Below, piece after piece: positions 45,001 to 52,382 of a stretch of DNA of 64,000 nt (positions are counted from its first letter, which is position 1; each line of letters opens with the position of its first letter). The position numbers and the translations under genes are program-made. Below the pieces are notes generated by a model, which saw only the letters and a list, made by a program, of their open reading frames with translations, did not search any database and was not told the DNA's origin. Source of the DNA: Mycobacterium sp. Its GTDB lineage: Bacteria > Actinomycetota > Actinomycetes > Mycobacteriales > Mycobacteriaceae. The stretch lies in assembly GCA_003987775.1 (NCBI GenBank), contig RXJD01000009.1, positions 149,884 to 213,883 of the forward strand, given 5' to 3'.

Positions 45001-45184
45001 ACGCGTAGAGCTTTCTGATACCGCCGCCGAAGTCCGCATAGAACAACGGGCCATGCAATTCACCGAGTAGGTCCACGGGCAATGCCCGGGGCCGGCCTAC
45101 TAATTGGTCGGGGCCGGGCAGGGGTCCCTCGGCCGAGGGGACACCGGGAAGGTCCGGGGGCGGCGACGGATGAAACTCACTCAT
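42032..45184 (-). CDS. Self-sufficient cytochrome P450 of the CYP102 (P450 BM3) type
   Basis: A 1050-residue fusion of P450 and diflavin reductase. Heme domain: CDESRFAKNL, LAGDGLF, ExxR as EETLR, and FGTGARSCIG with the heme Cys at 400. FMN domain from about 490 (ILHGSNLGTCRALA). FAD/NADPH domain with RHYSIASSS, SAGTGVAPFLGFL and YICGDGARMA. The closeness to BM3 suggests fatty-acid hydroxylation using NADPH alone. The I-helix reads AGQLTT instead of AGxET/DT, so the acid of the acid-alcohol pair is Leu. The start at 45184 was chosen by alignment to the family; it is 43 bases after the ferredoxin gene. Confidence 0.93.
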   Translation of the reverse strand: MSEFHPSPPPDLPGVPSAEGPLPGPDQLVGRPRALPVDLLGELHGPLFYADFGGGIRKLYACSLELVTELCDESRFAKNLTATLARVRPLAGDGLFTAYHGEPNWQKAHDVLLPGFSYAGLRAYHGSMLDINCKLIDRWDASVGVGPVDVSNDLQKLAMDTVALAGFGSRFDSFECPGLAPIPQSFTTAMGELGSGAATPVFNEELVTLHAFIDGLIAEHQSGGRESEDLLALMLQRDADGNPVLQTDNIRNQILTFLIAGQLTTSELMPNALFNIVSSPAVLHRVQAEVDTVFGPEDDYLPGYDDIGKLTYLRQVIEETLRLSPPVLQFDRMALEDTVIGGKYPIKRGEAVTVLTGALHRQPQWGDNVEFFDPDRFAPERSAGRPTALFKPFGTGARSCIGRQFALHEAAMALARVIHRYRLIDAYHYVPQWETPNSRRPIGFRLDVLRRTAQDRKTDTPGVEAGGAQSAAQHPTAITAGTRLAILHGSNLGTCRALARQFADDATALGCVTTVAPLDDAAGGFPEAEAVVIIASSYNGQPTDDARAFLSWLLDTDTTLNPTPNVAVLGVGDHNWADTYQAVPRRIDERLGELQANRLVPLAAADTSGDMVGTIEEFAAALWSSLAERFGDPDAAPLTDAAEPLYELRQIVGPVTAAMDARSSVIPMTVVERTELVSPGLGQAKTNVRVELPDGVDYQTGDHLTVMADNPPEVVDTVLTQLGLDPGLRLAINPRRSSRRLIALDREVSVRELLTHFVELQKPATSSQLRSLATANSNPAERQRLTELAEAPDGCPLSVLECLDEYPACVLTGAELLELLDPMVPRHYSIASSSLRSPRTVGLVVSVLDAPARSGRGLFKGVASNYLATVQPGQTIRARVDPARQAFRAGADPAKNVILVSAGTGVAPFLGFLGDRLAAQEAGAPVEPALCFFGVRDPEVDYIFRDRFEQAEALGIVQMRPAFSRAPQNGVRYVQDRITADADDVWNLLGDPAKDAHVYICGDGARMAPAVRGSFLDIYRARTGADEAQARNWLNGLIESDHYVEDVWAG

Positions 45185-45227
45185 GTCGGCAGCATAGGTT
45201 TCGACCCAGTTCGTCGCTCGGAAAACC

Positions 45228-45422
45228 TCAGTCCTCGACGATGCTGAGCGCCTGCGTCGGGCAGCTCTCGCACGCCTGCTCGAGATCCCCGCGCCGGTCG
45301 GCACCGATGTCCTCGATCAGAACCTTCATGACGCCGTCGGGTCCGACCTCGAAGATGTCGGGGGCGACGGCCTCGCACAGTCCGATCGAGGAGCACTTCG
45401 TGCGATCGACGACGACTTTCAT
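45228..45422 (-). CDS. [3Fe-4S] ferredoxin, P450-associated
   Basis: A 64-residue ferredoxin. The cluster Cys are Cys10 and Cys16 in TKCSSIGLCEAVAPDIFEV and Cys54 in ACESCPTQAL; the position normally holding the second Cys of a 4Fe site is not Cys, so a 3Fe-4S cluster is expected. Its start overlaps the stop of the P450 gene by four bases (ATGA), so it is almost certainly that enzyme's electron donor. The reductase is unlinked; FprA, encoded at 60309, could serve (inference). Confidence 0.93.
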   Translation of the reverse strand: MKVVVDRTKCSSIGLCEAVAPDIFEVGPDGVMKVLIEDIGADRRGDLEQACESCPTQALSIVED

Positions 45423-46699
45423 TTCTTCGTCTCGGGGGTGAACTCCACGCGCATGGACAACACGGTGTGGAAAAAGTTGCCCGTGCCCAACTCCGGCTCA
45501 CCGACCGTGTGGATGTCGGGCAGGCGGGTCAACAGTTCCCGGAAGGTGACTGACAGCTGCCGGCGGGCCAGTTGTGCGCCCAAGCAATGGTGGATCCCTC
45601 CGCCACCGAAGGCGACGTGCTTATTCGGCGAACGCGAAAGGTTAAGCCGCTCAGGATGATCGAACACCTCGGTGTCCTGGTTGGCCGAGGAGTAGAACAT
45701 GATCACCTTGTCGCCCTGAGTGATGTGCTGACCACCCAGTTCGGTGTCGTGCGCGGCGGTGCGCCGGAAGGTCATGATCGGGGTGGCCCACCGGACGATC
45801 TCCTCGATGGCCAGTGGCATCCGCCCGTCGAGATCCTCCATCAGCCAGGCCCGCTGCTCCGGGAAGTCGGTGAGCGCTTTCATGCCGTGCGACGTGGACT
45901 GCCGCGTGGTGTCGTTGCCGGCGACGATCAACAGGAAGAAGATCGACGAAATCTCCTCGTCGGTCAGCCGTTCGCCGTCGACCTCGGCCTGCACCAGTGC
46001 GGTGACCAGATCGTCCTCGGGCTTGCGCCGCCGTGCTTCGACAAGTTCCATCGCAATGGCGTTCACCGTTACGATCGCCTGCGCCACCCGGGCCAGCGGT
46101 TCGGAGCCCTCCAGCAGCCGCGGATCACGCCAGCCGTCGACGAACTCCGACTCGTGAGCGATCGTGCGCCGGTGCTCCTCGGGGATGCCCGCCATATCGC
46201 AGATGTTGTGCATCGGGACCAGCCTGGCTACCTCATTGACGAAGTCCGCCTCGCCCTTGTCGGCGATGCCGTCGACCACGCGCCGGGCATTGGCCACGAT
46301 GTGATCGTCGATGCGCGCCAACTGTTTCGGCGTGAACGCCGCGGCCATCAGCCGCCGCAACTTCGTGTGCCGCGGCGGGTCCATCGCGATGAACCCCTGG
46401 GCCGCGTCAAGCATCTCCTTGGGAATCGACTCGAACGCGATGCCCTCGCCGGACAGAAAGTCCTGCGGCCGCCGGGTGACCTCGACCAGATCGGCGTGCC
46501 GCACTACGGCCCAGAAGCCCTGATCGTTGGCATCCTCGAACAGTCCGTTGTTTACCGGCCGGTGCCACGAGATCGGACGCTCGGCGCGCAGTTCGGCGAA
46601 CGTCTTCTCGCGGTCCCGCCAGGTGCCGGACCAGAAAGCCAGCGACGACAGATCGGCGGGATCGTAGGGACGCTCGGTCCGCGTGTAGGCGAGGGTCAT
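45419..46699 (-). CDS. Cytochrome P450 (bacterial class I)
   Basis: A 426-residue soluble P450. The I-helix motif is IVAGNDTT (acid and Thr intact), ExxR appears as EEIVR, and the heme loop is FGGGGIHHCLGAQLAR. It starts the operon P450, ferredoxin, CYP102. The promoter region is shared with a divergent TetR gene and has phased repeats (46730-46768). The substrate is unknown; similar mycobacterial P450s act on lipids or sterols. Confidence 0.93.
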   Translation of the reverse strand: MTLAYTRTERPYDPADLSSLAFWSGTWRDREKTFAELRAERPISWHRPVNNGLFEDANDQGFWAVVRHADLVEVTRRPQDFLSGEGIAFESIPKEMLDAAQGFIAMDPPRHTKLRRLMAAAFTPKQLARIDDHIVANARRVVDGIADKGEADFVNEVARLVPMHNICDMAGIPEEHRRTIAHESEFVDGWRDPRLLEGSEPLARVAQAIVTVNAIAMELVEARRRKPEDDLVTALVQAEVDGERLTDEEISSIFFLLIVAGNDTTRQSTSHGMKALTDFPEQRAWLMEDLDGRMPLAIEEIVRWATPIMTFRRTAAHDTELGGQHITQGDKVIMFYSSANQDTEVFDHPERLNLSRSPNKHVAFGGGGIHHCLGAQLARRQLSVTFRELLTRLPDIHTVGEPELGTGNFFHTVLSMRVEFTPETKK

Positions 46700-46729
46700 G
46701 GTGCCTCCAAAGCATTGTGGTATCCGTCA

Positions 46730-46768
46730 CTGTAGACAATAATCTGAAAATGTCGACAACAATCGACA
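46730..46768. promoter_or_regulatory. Phased direct repeats in the TetR/P450 divergent promoter
   Basis: TGTAGACAA at 46730, TGTCGACAA at 46750 and AATCGACAA at 46760 are spaced 20 and 10 bases apart, that is on the same DNA face. The middle one contains the 8-base palindrome TGTCGACA. They lie between the divergent P450 (start 46699) and TetR (start 46802) genes, and are likely regulator sites. Confidence 0.45.
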
Positions 46769-46801
46769 ATCTTTGATTTTCGTCAGCTAGACTCCTTTTT
46801 G

Positions 46802-47437
46802 ATGACCGTCGTAGACCTCCGTGCCGAAACCCGCGCCTATGGCCGCTCCCGCCTGCGCGAACTGGCCCTCGATGCGGCGCGGGACGTGGTTCTCGACCGC
46901 GGATGGTCGGCGGTGCGGATGGGTGCGATCGCCACCGCCATCGGCGTCAGCCGCGCCAGTGTGCACGCGGAGTTCGGCACTAAGGACGATCTCGGGCAGG
47001 CACTGGTGCTGCGCGAGGTGCGCACCTTCTTCGAGGAGATGAGCAACCGCTTGGCACAACGCCCCGGCGACCTGCCCGGCGCGATAGGGGACGCCGTCAG
47101 CTACATGCTTGACGAGACGCGCGATAATCCGCTGCTGCAGACCATCCTGACCCGCGCCCCGGTCGACGGCGACACGTCGTTGTTGCCGCTAGTGACGACT
47201 CGCGGTGAACCCCTGATCGCGGACGCCGTGGCAATCCTGAGCATCTGGGTGACCGATCAGTGGCCGGCGCTCCCCGCCTCCGATGTTGATCTGATGGCGG
47301 AATCCGTTGTGCGAACGGGCTTGAGCCACATCCTGACGCAGACCGAGTCGAAGGGCGACGTCGCACGGAATCTCGCCCTGCTGGCATGCCGTTGCCTGAA
47401 ATTCCCCGATCCTGACTCCGGCCGGACTCCTCGGTAG
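46802..47437 (+). CDS. TetR-family transcriptional regulator
   Basis: A 211-residue regulator with helix-turn-helix (AVRMGAIATAIGVSRASVHA, then EFGTKDDLGQAL) and a C-terminal helical domain. It is divergent from the P450-ferredoxin-CYP102 operon with 102 bases between the starts, and so is probably its regulator. The ATG at 46802 is preferred to a TTG one codon before. A repressor that senses a fatty or hydrophobic P450 substrate would fit. Confidence 0.9.
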   Translation: MTVVDLRAETRAYGRSRLRELALDAARDVVLDRGWSAVRMGAIATAIGVSRASVHAEFGTKDDLGQALVLREVRTFFEEMSNRLAQRPGDLPGAIGDAVSYMLDETRDNPLLQTILTRAPVDGDTSLLPLVTTRGEPLIADAVAILSIWVTDQWPALPASDVDLMAESVVRTGLSHILTQTESKGDVARNLALLACRCLKFPDPDSGRTPR

Positions 47438-47478
47438 ATCGCCGACACAAACCCCGCCCGCGCGGAGTTCATCGAGCG

Positions 47479-48456
47479 CTAAGTGCTGCCGGATTGCTCC
47501 GCGGCGCTCGTGTCAGCTGTCTGCTGACCGATGAACTCCACGCCGGCACGAATTGCGGGGCGGTGGCGCAAGATTCGATAGTGCGCCAACCGTCCGAGCC
47601 CTCGCGTTGTCAGTAGGCGCGCGCCCGGCCATGCGGTGGCCACGCGTTCACTGGCCGCATGGGGACTGTCCGGGTCGTCGGGGTCATGAATGAGAAGCAG
47701 CGGCGGATAGTTCGCAAGTCGACCGGTCCACGTCATGTTCGTCTCGTGCAGCTGCATCCCGATCCGTGCCTCGAGACGACGATGCAGACCCGAGCGGATC
47801 CGGCGGCCGAAGTTGTGGCGAGCGGCGAATAGATCGAGATAGAGCGGGAATTCGCCCATGGGCGCCAAGAAGACCAAGCGCCCTACCTGTGCACCCTGAG
47901 CCGCCGCAAGTACCGTCGAGTTCGCTCCGAGCGAGTGAGCGACCACCGCGTGCGCCGACCCATGTGCCTCGATCATGGCCGCGATCGCATGGGCACACTC
48001 GATCGCAGTGGTGCGCCCGGGCGCGAGTGCACCCCGTTCCGATTCGTTGTGGCTGGGCAAGTCGAACGCAACGACGCGATACCCCGACTCAACGAGCGGT
48101 TTGACGAACACTGCCAAATGGGCTCGCTGGCCGCCCCAACCGTGAACCAGATACACCGGCGGCCCCTCGCCCCACTCCTCCCCGGCAACCCGGTGCCCAT
48201 CCCAGAACGCTTCTACCTGTCTCCCCGGTGGAACACCCGGCGGCATACGCAGACTCGACTCAAGAACCGGCGGGGTGCACCACAACTCGACCGCCCACCG
48301 CGATCCCAACGACGGCGCCAACCGCTCGAGCAACCAGAAACGTCGGCGCACCGAGTCAGCCACGGGCGGCAGCACGCCGGACCCTTCAATATCGAGCGGC
48401 GCCATCCCGCCAGCCGCTGCCTGCGCAGATGCTGCTCTGGTTTCGCCTGCCGTCAC
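47479..48456 (-). CDS. Alpha/beta hydrolase
   Basis: A 325-residue hydrolase. The oxyanion region is VYLVHGWGGQ, the nucleophile motif AHSLGANS, the acid lies in LLLIHDPDDP and the His in GLGRLAHYRIL. The N-terminal 70 residues are not part of the core fold and lack a signal peptide, so the enzyme is cytosolic or membrane-associated. The substrate is unknown. It converges on the TetR gene with 41 bases between. Confidence 0.87.
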   Translation of the reverse strand: MTAGETRAASAQAAAGGMAPLDIEGSGVLPPVADSVRRRFWLLERLAPSLGSRWAVELWCTPPVLESSLRMPPGVPPGRQVEAFWDGHRVAGEEWGEGPPVYLVHGWGGQRAHLAVFVKPLVESGYRVVAFDLPSHNESERGALAPGRTTAIECAHAIAAMIEAHGSAHAVVAHSLGANSTVLAAAQGAQVGRLVFLAPMGEFPLYLDLFAARHNFGRRIRSGLHRRLEARIGMQLHETNMTWTGRLANYPPLLLIHDPDDPDSPHAASERVATAWPGARLLTTRGLGRLAHYRILRHRPAIRAGVEFIGQQTADTSAAEQSGST

Positions 48457-48531
48457 AAGCCGCGACCCTTGTCAGCCCGCGCAATCCGAAGGGCGGCGAT
48501 ACTGGCGAGCGTTTGGGCATGGCGGGGCAGG

Positions 48532-48969
48532 TCAGCTACCGGCACTGGTCGGACTCGTAGGACTGGTCGTGGTCGTGGGAATCTTCGTGCTCGTAGGACT
48601 CGTCGTGCTCGTAGGACCGGTCGTGCTCGTAGGACCGGTCGTGCTCGTAGAAGCTTTCGGGCTAGTAGGACTTGTCGGGGTAGTAGAACTTGTCGGGCTT
48701 GTAGGACTCGTGGGAGTGGGGCTCGCAAGGCCTGGACCTTCGCCGCACCAGTCCTGCACATCCTTCGGGTACTGCTCGAGCGGTAGAGGGCAACGTTGCC
48801 CCGGCGGGAAATTGACGCCGGCATTGACTAGATCGCAGGGGACGTAGACCTGCTTGCCTTTGGGCGTGTTGGTCAAACATTTCGTCGGCGGATCGGCATG
48901 GCCCTGAGCAGGGACGATGATCACCAGCGCCAACGCGGCGAGCATCCCGATTGCAAGGCGATAATTCAC
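48532..48969 (-). CDS. Secreted Thr/Ser/Pro-rich protein
   Basis: About 145 residues from a GTG at 48969 (another GTG at 48975). It has a signal peptide (YRLAIGMLAALALVIIVPAQ, cleaved after GHA), then a 60-residue Cys-containing domain (KCLTNTPKGKQVYVPCDLVN; RCPLPLEQYPKDVQDWCGEG), then a low-complexity tail of Thr, Ser and Pro built partly from 18-base tandem repeats. The tail could be O-mannosylated in the cell wall (inference). No known family. Confidence 0.68.
   Translation of the reverse strand: MNYRLAIGMLAALALVIIVPAQGHADPPTKCLTNTPKGKQVYVPCDLVNAGVNFPPGQRCPLPLEQYPKDVQDWCGEGPGLASPTPTSPTSPTSSTTPTSPTSPKASTSTTGPTSTTGPTSTTSPTSTKIPTTTTSPTSPTSAGS
48584..48655 (-). repeat. Four 18-base tandem repeats in the Thr/Pro tail
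   Basis: The plus-strand unit GTCGTGCTCGTAGGACCG is perfect at 48602-48619 and 48620-48637, with diverged copies before (48584) and after (48638). Each unit encodes six residues (pattern TSTTGP), so copy-number changes keep the frame. It could vary between strains. Confidence 0.75.
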
Positions 48970-49383
48970 GAGCACTACTTTATCCAGAGCCCCCGACACG
49001 ATGAACTCTGCTGGGAAGCTAGTCAGCCACAGCCCATGAAACGGAAATCTGGCCGGAGCCACTGACTCTGACCAGCATATTCTTGGTGGAGCTGCCCGAG
49101 ATCGAACCCCACGCTCCAGCTGGGATTTGGCATATGAGCTGCGGTTTCGTTCCCGTTCAGTCCCGCTCGTTACCCGCAGTTGCGTTCTCGGGTCTTGACG
49201 GCGTCGCAAGCCCGTCATTTGCAGGCGACAGCCAAGAAAAGCGACCGGAATCCGACATCAGCCTGACTTTGACCTCACTTGCCAAGGGTGCGGAAACACG
49301 GCCTCGACGCGCAGGCCCTCGGTTGACCAGAAGACTTTGTAGGGCTGAGGATTCGTCGGTAGTCCGCCTCGCCTGACCAGCGA
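48970..49383. other. Intergenic region, 414 bases, with a tmRNA-end remnant
   Basis: No coding region here has convincing codon pattern or start. The only recognised structure is a 27-base decayed copy of the ssrA 3' end at 49084-49110. Reading frames crossing it on both strands look like noise. Confidence 0.5.
49084..49110 (-). repeat. Decayed copy of the ssrA 3' end (att-like)
   Basis: Twenty of 23 bases (49087-49109) match the 3' end of ssrA at 50770-50792 (TGGAGCTGCC, then ATCGAACCC). This copy also encodes the terminal CCA, which the ssrA gene here does not. The T-arm is broken by mismatches, so it is not a functional RNA. tmRNA 3' ends are common integrase target sites, so this could be the far attachment end of a lost or reduced element. 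Confidence 0.55.
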
Positions 49384-50547
49384 TCAGGCCGCGATACCGA
49401 GTTCACGGTTGATCTGCGGCCACCGCAGCCAATCCGCCAGAGCCCAGTCGTGATGTTCGAAAGGCGCAGTTAGGAAGCTGAACGGGGCTCCCTGGCTAAC
49501 GGCCGCTTGCTGGAGGGCATTAGCGGAGATTACGAGTACATCCAGCCCACCCGAATAGACATACGTTGGTGGGAGTCCGGCAAGCGACCCATAGAGCGGA
49601 CTAACCATGGGGTTGGTAACGGAAAGGTTGTCGCCCCACCACATGCCGACCTCGCGTCCAAGCGTTAGGTCCAGCCACGGCGACAGTAGAACCATGGAAG
49701 ACGGGACGGGGCCGAGCGGGTTCGTCTGCAGTATGTGTTGGACGGCCGCGAGTGCGAGGTTGCCGCCCGCGGAGTCGCCGATGACGCTGACGTTCTGGTA
49801 CCCGTGTTGAGATATTTGCGAGGAGATGAAGTTGGCCGTCGTTGGTACCACCGTGCTGGCGGTACCGCCTTGCTGTATCAACGGGTAAATAGGCACCTGG
49901 AACGTCGCGCCGGTCAGGTAGGAATTCACCGAGTAATTGAGCCAGTGCAAGATTGTCGGCGGCATGATGTAGCCGCCGCCGTGCAAGGCAACCACGTATT
50001 CGCCGGTCGGGTGCGCCGGCGTGATCTGCACGACCTTCATCCCCTCGTACGTGGTATACGAAACCGTCTGTCCCAGAAGCAGGTTCAGTAGCGGTGGCGG
50101 CGAGTTGCTTCCCACGATCCACGAGAACGGCGGAATGTCGCTCGCCAGCAGCTGCAAGATTGGCGAACTTCGCACTGAAAATAACGATGCGAATCCGGTG
50201 GCCGCTTCGGCAGGAAGCCGCTGAACAGTGACCGCCGCCTGCTCGAAGGCCGCTAACGGCGCAGCACCGGCCGCCTCGGCGGCGGCATACGCTCCGGTCG
50301 CGCCGGACAATGTCTGGACGAACCGCTCATGAAACGCCGCCGCCTGCGCACTGAGAGCTTGAAACCCCGCGCCGTGAGCGGAGAACACGGCCGCGATCGC
50401 CGCTGACACCTCGTCCTCGGCGGCTGCGAGCAACCCCGTGGTGTCACCCGCCGCACCCCGGCCGGCCGTCGCGACCACCTCGCCGATCGAGGCGAGGTTC
50501 GTGGCGGCGGCGGACATCGCCTCGGGCAACGCAACGACATACGACAT
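49384..50547 (-). CDS. lipY: PE-domain lipase, LipY (paralog 3, in the lipY position)
   Basis: A 387-residue protein: PE domain ([17 protein letters not shown]), short linker, then hydrolase with HGGGY, GDSAGG, Asp in [10 protein letters not shown] and His in FEHHDWALA. In M. tuberculosis the triacylglycerol lipase LipY lies beside the smpB-ftsEX region in the same way, so this is the best candidate for the true ortholog. The PE domain directs export by ESX-5 and is then removed in the known enzyme. The start at 50547 is where the PE domain begins. The conserved upstream element is at 50592-50621. Confidence 0.88.
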   Translation of the reverse strand: MSYVVALPEAMSAAATNLASIGEVVATAGRGAAGDTTGLLAAAEDEVSAAIAAVFSAHGAGFQALSAQAAAFHERFVQTLSGATGAYAAAEAAGAAPLAAFEQAAVTVQRLPAEAATGFASLFSVRSSPILQLLASDIPPFSWIVGSNSPPPLLNLLLGQTVSYTTYEGMKVVQITPAHPTGEYVVALHGGGYIMPPTILHWLNYSVNSYLTGATFQVPIYPLIQQGGTASTVVPTTANFISSQISQHGYQNVSVIGDSAGGNLALAAVQHILQTNPLGPVPSSMVLLSPWLDLTLGREVGMWWGDNLSVTNPMVSPLYGSLAGLPPTYVYSGGLDVLVISANALQQAAVSQGAPFSFLTAPFEHHDWALADWLRWPQINRELGIAA

Positions 50548-50591
50548 CGAGCAGCTCCACTCTTCGAAGCAACTGGTCACGTGCCAAGCCG

Positions 50592-50621
50592 GCACCGCCG
50601 ACTAGCCGGAGCTTATGTCGT
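50592..50621 (-). promoter_or_regulatory. Conserved promoter-like element upstream of lipY
   Basis: Minus strand: ACGACATAAGCTCCGGCT then AGTCGGCGGTGC. It has the same TAAGCTyC core and TCGGCG continuation as the elements before PE-lipases 1 and 2, 63 bases before the start codon. Confidence 0.45.
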
Positions 50622-50769
50622 TGCCACAAAGCAGGCGACGCTTTCGCGAGAACCGCTGCGCCTCCGCGTCGCGGCCGCAAGTCGTCGATTAATCATCTTT
50701 GCAGCCCTGACGTGCCTGCGATGAGATAAAGCCAGGGCCGAAAACACGCTCTGACCTGCTATTCCTCAG

Positions 50770-51134
50770 TGGAGCTGCCGGGAATCGAACCCGGGTCCTA
50801 CGGCATTCCCTCAAGGCTTCTCCGTGCGCAGTCCGCTATGTCTCTGCTCGGATCTCCTGGTCACGCGGACTAGCCAGGATGACGATCCCAGTCGCTGTTA
50901 GTGTCCCGATGAGTCCCGCGACCGAACTCATCGGTTGATCCCTCTAGCTGATGCCGGGGTCCGGGGCGAGGGCGTTCCCGGTCCGACAGACTAGCTGTCG
51001 CTTAGGCAGCGAGAGCGTAGTCGCGCTGATGTGAATCGGCGCTTATATGGTTGCAACGACGCTTACGGTGGTCTCTTGCCTGCACCGGCACGCTTCCCTT
51101 GATTCGATGCGCGAAGTCGAAACCGTTCAGCCCC
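50770..51134 (-). ncRNA. ssrA: tmRNA (transfer-messenger RNA)
   Basis: The 5' end GGGGCTG (51134-51128) pairs with CAGCTCC at the 3' end, and the T-arm is CCGGG TTCGATT CCCGG. The tag reading frame occupies about 51005-51040 and encodes ADSHQRDYALAA followed by TAA (51002-51004), the mycobacterial proteolysis tag. CCA is not encoded in full and must be added. The RNA rescues stalled ribosomes together with SmpB, encoded 4.4 kb away on the same strand. Confidence 0.97.
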
Positions 51135-51157
51135 TTGTCTTGATTCTTCGAGCATCC

Positions 51158-51175
51158 CTGCCGGTCTCCCGGCAG
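51158..51175. promoter_or_regulatory. Hairpin in the ssrA leader/promoter
   Basis: CTGCCGG, TCTC, CCGGCAG: a perfect 7-base stem 24 bases upstream of the mature tmRNA 5' end. It may be part of the precursor removed by RNase P or a regulatory site. The -10 box is not clear. Confidence 0.35.
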
Positions 51176-51238
51176 GACAACCAATGGTACGCCAGTATCA
51201 ACCGGCGGCCACGCATTTTTCTTCCCGGCCACGTGCGG

Positions 51239-51274
51239 CCGAGTCCCCCCGGTTGGCGGCCCGGGGGGACTCGG
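51239..51274 (-). terminator. Strong hairpin terminator after the ferritin-like gene
   Basis: CCGAGTCCCCCCGG, eight bases, CCGGGGGGACTCGG: a perfect 14-base stem directly after the stop at 51288. It lacks a U-run on the minus strand, as is common for mycobacterial terminators. It would separate the upstream operon from ssrA. Confidence 0.75.
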
Positions 51275-51287
51275 TCGAAACACAGTG

Positions 51288-52250
51288 CTAGCTGATGCCG
51301 ACGGCCTCTTTCGCGATTGCGGCGACGCGGGTCTGCCCAGCGGAGACGATCCGCTGCCGCGCCTTGTGCGCCTCCTCGTAGGCGATCACCACACGGACGT
51401 CCCGGGGAGTGGTGAGGTCCTTGATCGCGGCGACGGCGTCGCTGATGTTCAGCTCGTCGTAGTTCGCGATCGGCAACTCACTAGCGTCCAGCACACCCAC
51501 CGACTCGCGACCTTCGTGCAGTGCGTCGGCCGCGTTGTCCGCGCCCTCGCTGCGGGTGACGCGCTCGGCGGCGCGCAGTGCGGCGTTCTGCGAGGCAGAC
51601 AGGGCCTTGGCCGCGATCTCACCGGCGTTTCCGCCGCGCTCCACCAGCTCCCGGAACGCGGGACCAGCGGTGCGCAGACTTTCGACGGCACGGTCGATGC
51701 CACGCGCCGACCAGGTGACCGGCAGGTTGACCAGCTTCACCGCAGTGCCGGCGGCCATTTGCACCGGTGTGCGACGCAGCGCCGCCGGACCGCCGAGGGC
51801 GTCCTCGGCAAGCACCGTGGTCAGCCACTCCACCGTCGCGGTGTGCGCGGTGATCAGACGGTCGGCCAAGTTCTCGACGTCCTTGTTCTTGGCGGCGATC
51901 GCCAGCGCCTTGGTGTAGCGGGCGCGGTCCAGCAACTGGTCTTCGAGCGCGAGGTCACCCAACAGCGCCTCGTCGAACGGCTCGGCCTGCTCGGTCAGCG
52001 CCTTGACTGCGGCCGCGGCGCGACCCAGGAACGGGCCGATCACGTCCGGGTAGCCGCCCAGGTCCCGAATCCTCGCCTGGATCGCTTCGGCTCGCTCACG
52101 GCCGTTTTCCGCGTTCTGACTCAACTCGCGGCGTACCGCCTCGGTGCGCGCCTGAATCACCCGCGTCTCAGCTATTTGAATCTCGGTGTTCGTCAGATCG
52201 AGCAGAGTGCGAAGCTGCGCGAGCAGTCTGGTCGTATCCGGTGCAGTCAT
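51288..52250 (-). CDS. Ferritin-like helical-bundle protein of unknown function
   Basis: A 320-residue, almost entirely alpha-helical, soluble protein. The segment EPFDEALLGDLALEDQLLDR followed by ARYTKALAIAA, with paired acidic residues and a later NKDVENLADRLITAHTATVE, looks like a ferritin-like four-helix bundle. The second half (DRAVESLRTAGPAFRELVER; SQNAALRAAERVTRSEGADN) is a further helical region. Metal binding is not certain. A strong terminator follows, and no close partner gene precedes (132 bases). Confidence 0.75.
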   Translation of the reverse strand: MTAPDTTRLLAQLRTLLDLTNTEIQIAETRVIQARTEAVRRELSQNAENGRERAEAIQARIRDLGGYPDVIGPFLGRAAAAVKALTEQAEPFDEALLGDLALEDQLLDRARYTKALAIAAKNKDVENLADRLITAHTATVEWLTTVLAEDALGGPAALRRTPVQMAAGTAVKLVNLPVTWSARGIDRAVESLRTAGPAFRELVERGGNAGEIAAKALSASQNAALRAAERVTRSEGADNAADALHEGRESVGVLDASELPIANYDELNISDAVAAIKDLTTPRDVRVVIAYEEAHKARQRIVSAGQTRVAAIAKEAVGIS

Positions 52251-52382
52251 TATGTCTAGACCTCCCTGAGTGGATTTGGGTGGCGCGATGGCGCCCGTAT
52301 TAGTCGGCTACCCATCTGGGCCGCCGAGCCAACATCCCTTAACAGGTGTGATCCAGGTCGCTCCAAGCGACGAAAAGCTTTG

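Noticed and set aside
43682-45070. A 462-codon plus-strand frame opposite the CYP102 gene
   Set aside because: The minus-strand P450 fusion explains the sequence completely; the antisense frame has no recognisable domain.
49084-49150. A tRNA gene suggested by the CCA and TTCGATC sequence
   Set aside because: The T-stem does not pair and no anticodon or D arm can be folded; it is better read as a decayed tmRNA end.
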